A DNA stretch of 64,000 nucleotides from Chryseobacterium phosphatilyticum (GTDB lineage: Bacteria > Bacteroidota > Bacteroidia > Flavobacteriales > Weeksellaceae): the NCBI RefSeq assembly GCF_002899825.2, contig NZ_PPED02000004.1:186001-250000 (forward strand). The letters run 5' to 3'. This document shows positions 59,448-64,000 of the stretch, piece after piece. Position 1 is the stretch's first letter. Every line of letters begins with the position of its first letter. A model generated the notes under the pieces. That model was given only the letters and a program-made list of their open reading frames with translations, had not been told where the DNA came from and did not search any database. The translations under genes were made by a program, and so were the position numbers.

Positions 59448-60683
59448 ATGATTTCCTTTACCCCGTTAAAAACATTACAAAATGTTGAATTCAGGAACCT
59501 TCTAACCGGAAGATTTTTTATTGTTTTAGCTTTCAGAATGCTTGCCACCTTGTTGGGATGGTGGGTATATCAATTGACAAAAGATCCTTTTTCTATCGGA
59601 CTTATTGGTCTTTCGGAGGTAATTCCGGCAGTAAGCTGTGCTTTGTATGCCGGTCATGTTATTGACATGAATGAAAAAAAACGGTTACTGCTTATTTGTA
59701 ACTACGCTTACATCTTTCTAATCGGGCTTCTGCTGATTCCTGCATTCCTCAATGTGGAAATGCATTTTACAGGCCATCAGGTTACCTATTTTATTTATGG
59801 AGTAATCTTTTTCACCGGAATTGCGCGTGCTTTTATTGGTCCCATTGTACCTTCGATGATTCCGAAAATTGTAAAAAAAGAAAATCTACCCAATGCTGTA
59901 ACACTGAATCAGGCGACTTTTCTTATATCTTCAGTATGTGGCCATGCCATTGGAGGGCTTTTGATTGGATATTTTGGGGTAAAATGGACACTTGTTGTTA
60001 TTTTATCTTTAATATTCGTTGCTTCACTTTATTTCTGGCAACTGAATAAACAATATTCAGAATACAAAAAGGAATCGGTAAATGTTGTTGATAGTATGCG
60101 TGAAGGGATTTCTTATATTTTTAAAACCAAAGAAATTTTAGGGGCCTTGTGTCTGGATATGTTTGCTGTACTTTTTGGAGGTGCAGTAGCTTTAATCCCC
60201 GTATTTGCAACGGATATACTTAACTCCGGTGCTGAAGGTTTTGGGTTGTTAAATGCAGCTTCAGATATTGGTTCCATGTGTATTATCACCCTATTATCAA
60301 TTGTTCCTTTGCGTAAAAACCAAGGCAGAATACTCCTTACAGTAGTTACCGGCTTTGGACTGTGTATTATTGGATTTGGTCTCTCCAAATTGTATTGGCT
60401 GTCTTTTATGTTTTTGGTTATGAGCGGAATGCTTGATGGCATTTCTGTTGTAATCAGAGGAACTATTGTACAGTTGAAAACACCGGATCACATCAGAGGC
60501 CGCGTACTCAGTGTTAACTCAATATTCATTATGTCCAGTAATGAAATGGGACAATTTGAGAGCGGGCTCATGGCCAAGTTATTAGGGGTCGTTCGATCTG
60601 TTGTATTTGGCGGAACAATGACTGTTTTAGTTGCTCTAATTGTGGGCAGTACCAATCCTAAACTGAGAAAAATGCAATACTAG
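59448..60683 (+). CDS. MFS-family transporter
   Basis: The 411-residue polytopic protein has about 12 membrane segments. The start ATG 59448 gives MISFTPLKTLQNVEFRNLLTGRFFIVLAF, in which the first helix begins. A TTG 6 bases upstream is possible but less likely. Motifs include LAFRMLATLLGWWVYQLT in helix 1, YAGHVIDMNEKKRLLLICN (MFS loop 2-3, motif A-like), AFIGPIVPSMIPKIVKKENLPNA and RGRVLSVNSIF. This is the enterobactin-exporter/MFS_3-like subgroup. Substrate unknown. It starts right after the terminator at 59411-59440, so its promoter must overlap that element. Confidence 0.88.
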   Translation: MISFTPLKTLQNVEFRNLLTGRFFIVLAFRMLATLLGWWVYQLTKDPFSIGLIGLSEVIPAVSCALYAGHVIDMNEKKRLLLICNYAYIFLIGLLLIPAFLNVEMHFTGHQVTYFIYGVIFFTGIARAFIGPIVPSMIPKIVKKENLPNAVTLNQATFLISSVCGHAIGGLLIGYFGVKWTLVVILSLIFVASLYFWQLNKQYSEYKKESVNVVDSMREGISYIFKTKEILGALCLDMFAVLFGGAVALIPVFATDILNSGAEGFGLLNAASDIGSMCIITLLSIVPLRKNQGRILLTVVTGFGLCIIGFGLSKLYWLSFMFLVMSGMLDGISVVIRGTIVQLKTPDHIRGRVLSVNSIFIMSSNEMGQFESGLMAKLLGVVRSVVFGGTMTVLVALIVGSTNPKLRKMQY

Positions 60684-60720
60684 CTTCCCTAAAGATTTAG
60701 AATCACTTTTAACATATTTT

Positions 60721-60760
60721 AAAGAACATCTCCATTGAAGCATCAATGGAGATGTTCTTT
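60721..60760 (+). terminator. Strong terminator after the MFS gene
   Basis: An 18-bp perfect stem (AAAGAACATCTCCATTGA and its complement) has a 4-base loop, with CTTTAG following. It starts 38 bases after the MFS stop. Confidence 0.9.
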
Positions 60761-60853
60761 CTTTAGAATTTTTTCACTTGTTTTTATAAAAAATCAATAT
60801 CAATTTCATAAATAATATTAAATACTTAAATAAAATACAAATTAATCAATCTA

Positions 60854-60885
60854 TTGCTGATTATATTGTATTTTATTTATATTTG
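60854..60885 (+). promoter_or_regulatory. Predicted promoter for the 41-residue ORF
   Basis: TTG (60854-60856), 21 bases, then TATATTTG (60878-60885) fits the Bacteroidota pattern. The predicted start of transcription near 60892 is about 14 bases before the small ORF at 60906. It could also serve the T9SS cargo gene at 61124. Confidence 0.6.
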
Positions 60886-60905
60886 AGTATAAAAATTATT
60901 TCACT

Positions 60906-61031
60906 ATGGACGTCATTTTAGTCTTTAATTGTCCTAATTATTTTAAGGCATTCTTTCAACGTGCAGAACCAAGGTTATCTACGCAATTCGAAAAGTTTTT
61001 AAAATCTGAGCCCTCAAGTACCCAGTGCTAA
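60906..61031 (+). CDS. Possible 41-residue small ORF
   Basis: ATG 60906 to TAA 61031 encodes a basic 41-residue peptide that starts MDVILVFNCPNYFKAFFQRA and ends EPSSTQC, with two cysteines and an aromatic middle. It lies downstream of a good promoter and 93 bases before the T9SS cargo gene, in a gap of 440 bases. No family is recognised. It could be a leader peptide, a small protein or a chance ORF. Confidence 0.35.
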   Translation: MDVILVFNCPNYFKAFFQRAEPRLSTQFEKFLKSEPSSTQC

Positions 61032-61123
61032 CAAATGAAAATTTTCACAGCATTCAAATAAATGACCAGATAGGGATTGATATTTAAAACAAATAATAAC
61101 TATTTTTCTATAAAAAACTAAAT

Positions 61124-63208
61124 ATGAAAAAAACATTACTTCTTTTTTTAATTGTATTTCTGTGTCAGCATTCATTTGCCCAGCAAGATTGCATTACCGC
61201 AATGGCAGTATGTGGTAACTCCGATATTTCATACATTCCAGATGGACCTGGCGTCCAGGAGCTTCCCGACGGAAACTGCAGTCTTTTTACAGAAAAATAT
61301 TCTGTATGGTATAAGTTTACGATTGCCACTGCCGGAACATTAACATTCACAATTACTCCCCTTCAAAGTACTGCAACGGATTATGATTTTTACGTATGGG
61401 GCCCCAATGTTACCTGCAATAATAAAGGCAATACAATCAGGTGTAACACCACATACACTTCCGGAGCTACAGGACTCAATATGACGACTACTTTTCCTTA
61501 TGCCGGTACCGGAACAGCAAATTTGGGGGCATGGTGTAAGTATATGGATGTTTTACCAGGGCAAACCTATTATCTTCTGGTCAATAATTATAGTGCCAAT
61601 GCTAATGGGTTTTCTCTGACATGGGGAGGTACAGCAACATTAGCATCTCCCTTTAACAACCCCACATTTTCTCCCAACCCATTTATACCACCCGGTATAC
61701 CAGCTGGTAATCCTGCAGATCCCAATGAAGTAATTGTATGTACAAATCCCACTATTTTTGATTTTAGTTCCTTATCAGCAGGAATTATCAATGGTAATTC
61801 TAATTTTGCAGTTACATACCATACCAACCAGAACGACGCACTGGCAGGAAACAATCCGATTGTAACACCACAGACCATAAATACAAACACCACATACTAT
61901 TATAGCATCCATTATCAAGATCCTACTGATCCGTACAATCCTATTAACTCATGCAAACAAATTGGTAAATTTAAATTCAAAGAAGGAAATATTATCGCTA
62001 ATGATGCAACTTTAACAATGTGCAATAACAACAATATCGGTACTGCAATTTTTGATTTAACAACGGCGAATGTATACGGAGGAACCGCAACAAAGAAATA
62101 CTACCCTACCATGGGTGACCTCAACACAGGATCCAACCAAATTACAAATCCAAATGCTTATTTATCATCAACCAATACCATTTATGTACTGATAACGTCC
62201 CCATATGGATGTACAGCCACAGCAAAGATCAATCTAACTTTCTATCCTCTCGTAATTGTAAAAGATGCAGAAATGAAATCCTGCTATATAGAATCTAACC
62301 CCTCAACCGCTTCATTCAATTTGGCCAATGCATCTGTAACTACCCAATCTACCATCACTAAAAAATACTTTCCTTCTTTTACCGATGCCATTAATGGAAC
62401 AAACGAAATAAATAACTCAACAGCATATATAGCTCCTTCCGGAGTAGTATATGTAAAAGTTACAGACAGTCGCGGATGCTTTTCAATAGCCAAGATTATC
62501 TTAGCTGTCCTGCCTCCTATAAAATCAGACATCTTAAAAGACAAAATAATTTGTATGGAAGGCAAAACAACATTGGATGCCGGGCCAGGTTTTACAGGGT
62601 ATGAATGGAGTACAGGAGCGACAACTCAATTCATAAATAACGTAGGGGTAGGATCTTATTGGGTAAGACTAAAGACAGGAGAATGCTTTACCACTCAAAA
62701 AGTAAAAGTTTACCCATCTGAGCAACCAGTGATAGCCAACATTGAAATTTCTAATAATACAATAATCATCAATACTACAGGAGGAACTCCACCGTACAGC
62801 TATTCTATAGATAATATCACATGGCAGAGTTCTAATATATTCACGAACATTTCAAGAGGAAACCACAATGTTTATGTAAAAGATTCTTACAATTGTGTCC
62901 CTATTAAGATATCCGTTGCCATTCTAAATCTGGTGAACATTATAACACCCAACAATGACGGCATTAATGATGCAATAGACTATTCAGCATTAGGAGATAA
63001 ACAAAATCTCATTATGAATGTTTTTGACCGATATGGCAATAAAATTCACCAAAGCGATCAGCAATCCGGTTATAAATGGGATGGTACCATTGGGGGCAAA
63101 AAGGTTCCAACAGGAACCTATTGGTATACAATAACATGGACTGAGAATAATAAAAAAAATACATCTTTCAAATATTCAGGTTGGATTTTGGTAAAAAACA
63201 GAGAATAA
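61124..63208 (+). CDS. Large secreted protein with gliding-type (type B) T9SS C-terminal domain
   Basis: The 694-residue protein has a signal peptide ending near SFAQ. The N-terminal beta-sandwich region has ITPLQSTATDYDFYVWGP and YYLLVNNYSANANGFSLTW, similar to domains that precede Ig-like repeats. Repeated Thr/Asn/Tyr-rich modules follow, each with ATATKKYYPTMGDL-, ITKKYFPSFTDAI- and VYVKVTDSRGC-like stretches. The end has the gliding-type CTD: IITPNNDGINDAIDY, then NVFDRYGNKIHQSDQ, YKWDGTIGGKKVPTGTYWY and SGWILVKNRE. Such CTDs direct export and surface anchoring by the type IX system. Adhesion is the usual inferred role. Confidence 0.9.
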   Translation: MKKTLLLFLIVFLCQHSFAQQDCITAMAVCGNSDISYIPDGPGVQELPDGNCSLFTEKYSVWYKFTIATAGTLTFTITPLQSTATDYDFYVWGPNVTCNNKGNTIRCNTTYTSGATGLNMTTTFPYAGTGTANLGAWCKYMDVLPGQTYYLLVNNYSANANGFSLTWGGTATLASPFNNPTFSPNPFIPPGIPAGNPADPNEVIVCTNPTIFDFSSLSAGIINGNSNFAVTYHTNQNDALAGNNPIVTPQTINTNTTYYYSIHYQDPTDPYNPINSCKQIGKFKFKEGNIIANDATLTMCNNNNIGTAIFDLTTANVYGGTATKKYYPTMGDLNTGSNQITNPNAYLSSTNTIYVLITSPYGCTATAKINLTFYPLVIVKDAEMKSCYIESNPSTASFNLANASVTTQSTITKKYFPSFTDAINGTNEINNSTAYIAPSGVVYVKVTDSRGCFSIAKIILAVLPPIKSDILKDKIICMEGKTTLDAGPGFTGYEWSTGATTQFINNVGVGSYWVRLKTGECFTTQKVKVYPSEQPVIANIEISNNTIIINTTGGTPPYSYSIDNITWQSSNIFTNISRGNHNVYVKDSYNCVPIKISVAILNLVNIITPNNDGINDAIDYSALGDKQNLIMNVFDRYGNKIHQSDQQSGYKWDGTIGGKKVPTGTYWYTITWTENNKKNTSFKYSGWILVKNRE

Positions 63209-63241
63209 AATATTCAAATAGTGAACGGTCACCACCTTTAC

Positions 63242-63273
63242 AACTCAGAGTAGAAAACATTCTATTCTGAGTT
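63242..63273 (+). terminator. Terminator after the T9SS cargo gene
   Basis: Outer arms AACTCAGA and TCTGAGTT are perfect, and inner TAGAA/TTCTA adds five pairs after one mismatch. TTATTTTTTT follows. It starts 34 bases after the stop. Confidence 0.85.
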
Positions 63274-63474
63274 TTATTTTTTTAATTCCAAAGTAATAAA
63301 AGTAACCTTTTCAGAAATTAAGATTTGATGAATATCAGCGCGGGTATACCAAATTATAAAAATCCTCGTTTATAAAATAAATTTAATCGAAATAGTGAAA
63401 TACATTATTACAAACCAATACTCCACTTTCCTTAAATATATCTCAAAATCTTTAATTTAACGTTAATAATTTTT

Positions 63475-63482
63475 TATATTTG
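63475..63482 (+). promoter_or_regulatory. Candidate -7 box for the gene at 63502
   Basis: TATATTTG lies 19 bases before the ATG at 63502. No TTG is found at -33, so this is a single-box prediction. Confidence 0.4.
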
Positions 63483-63501
63483 CTATATAAAATATCCCCT
63501 T

Positions 63502-64000
63502 ATGAATAAACCTTTACTAATTTTATCCCTACTTATAACATGTTTTTGGGTAAAGGCACAGACTTTTACCGATAAAACCCTATCACAGGCTGTTTTACAG
63601 TTCAATACCGCTAAAACAGCAAACGAATATGACAATCTTTTTAACAACTTTTCAACTGCAAAAACATCTGAAAAGTGGCAGGCAGACTACTACTCAGCCG
63701 TTGCTTTATACCTTAAGAATGAAGCCCTTCTAAAGAAAGCTTCCGGAGCTAGCCTTATGGACGACAATGCTTTAGCTAGAAAAATAGCAACAGGAGTATG
63801 GACAATACAAAAAGACAATGCCGAGATTAACATATTATTAGGTTTACTGTATGTTCAGAAAATGCAGCTTGATGGCTCTCAAAGCGGTCAACCAGACCTA
63901 AATGTCATTTCTCAAAGTATAGCAAAAGCTGAAGCTAACTCCGTCAATAATCCGAGACTGACTATCCTTCAAGCAAAAATCAAAGAAAAATCAGGAGATA
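63502..64000 (+). CDS. Secreted protein of unknown function (3' end outside window)
   Basis: ATG 63502 is followed by 166 open codons to the right edge. A signal peptide (LLILSLLITCFWVKAQ) leads to a helical, Ala/Lys/Gln-rich mature part. That part contains QAVLQFNTAKTANEYDNLFN, KWQADYYSAVALYLKNEALL and LLGLLYVQKMQLDGS, with a repeat spacing like TPR-type helical pairs. Periplasmic or surface location is inferred. No named family can be fixed from this part. Confidence 0.75.
   Translation, partial: MNKPLLILSLLITCFWVKAQTFTDKTLSQAVLQFNTAKTANEYDNLFNNFSTAKTSEKWQADYYSAVALYLKNEALLKKASGASLMDDNALARKIATGVWTIQKDNAEINILLGLLYVQKMQLDGSQSGQPDLNVISQSIAKAEANSVNNPRLTILQAKIKEKSGD

Noticed and set aside
1..64000. 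Search for tRNA, rRNA, CRISPR arrays, insertion sequences and prophage genes
   Set aside because: I read all intergenic gaps and saw no cloverleaf, regular spacer-repeat array, transposase or phage structural gene. The head-motif proteins at 49.8-52.2 kb resemble tail-type proteins only in a short N-terminal motif and have signal peptides.

Overview
The window looks like a chromosomal segment of a Flavobacteriia member, most likely Chryseobacterium or a close Weeksellaceae relative. The evidence is low G+C DNA, a SusC/SusD pair, a type IX secretion (gliding type) C-terminal domain, promoters of the Bacteroidota form TTG-N18..21-TAnnTTTG, and almost no Shine-Dalgarno sequences. Species assignment is inference, since no 16S or other marker search was possible.

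Layout. 1-4186 (minus) holds a SusD lipoprotein, cut by the left edge, and its SusC TonB-dependent partner. 4798-9558 (minus) is the conserved rimP-nusA-infB translation/transcription operon, with a clear promoter and a terminator-like hairpin in its leader. 9774-43152 is a surface-polysaccharide island of about 33 kb. It opens with ugd, rmlB and rmlA, then an ABC exporter (Wzm/Wzt type, with a C-terminal extension on the ATPase), two PLP sugar aminotransferase-like proteins, a WbqC-family protein, twelve glycosyltransferases, an asparagine-synthase-like amidotransferase and a short SDR. Decorating enzymes are four left-handed beta-helix acyltransferases, two membrane acyltransferase-3 proteins, an MBOAT/SGNH O-acetylation pair and a methyltransferase. 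An inverted ketoacyl-synthase III / acyl-carrier / SDR cassette lies near the right end. No rmlC, rmlD, Wzx, Wzy, initiating sugar-phosphate transferase or ligase is present here. The simplest reading is an ABC-exported O-polysaccharide containing an acylated 4-amino-4,6-dideoxy sugar derived from dTDP-glucose, perhaps carrying a custom hydroxyacyl group made by the cassette.

43486-46903 (plus) encodes beta-carbonic anhydrase, a small exported protein, a SulP anion transporter and a second beta-carbonic anhydrase. Together these look like a bicarbonate uptake and hydration module. 47071-52175 (minus) holds pth, two related lipoproteins and three tandem related secreted surface proteins. mfd (52545-55913, minus) follows.

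56168-64000 (plus) carries small lipoproteins and secreted proteins, a GH3-type acyl-adenylase homologue, an MFS transporter, a possible 41-residue ORF with its own promoter, a large T9SS cargo protein, and a secreted protein cut by the right edge. Convincing intrinsic terminators separate most of these units. I saw no tRNA or rRNA gene, CRISPR array, insertion sequence or prophage.
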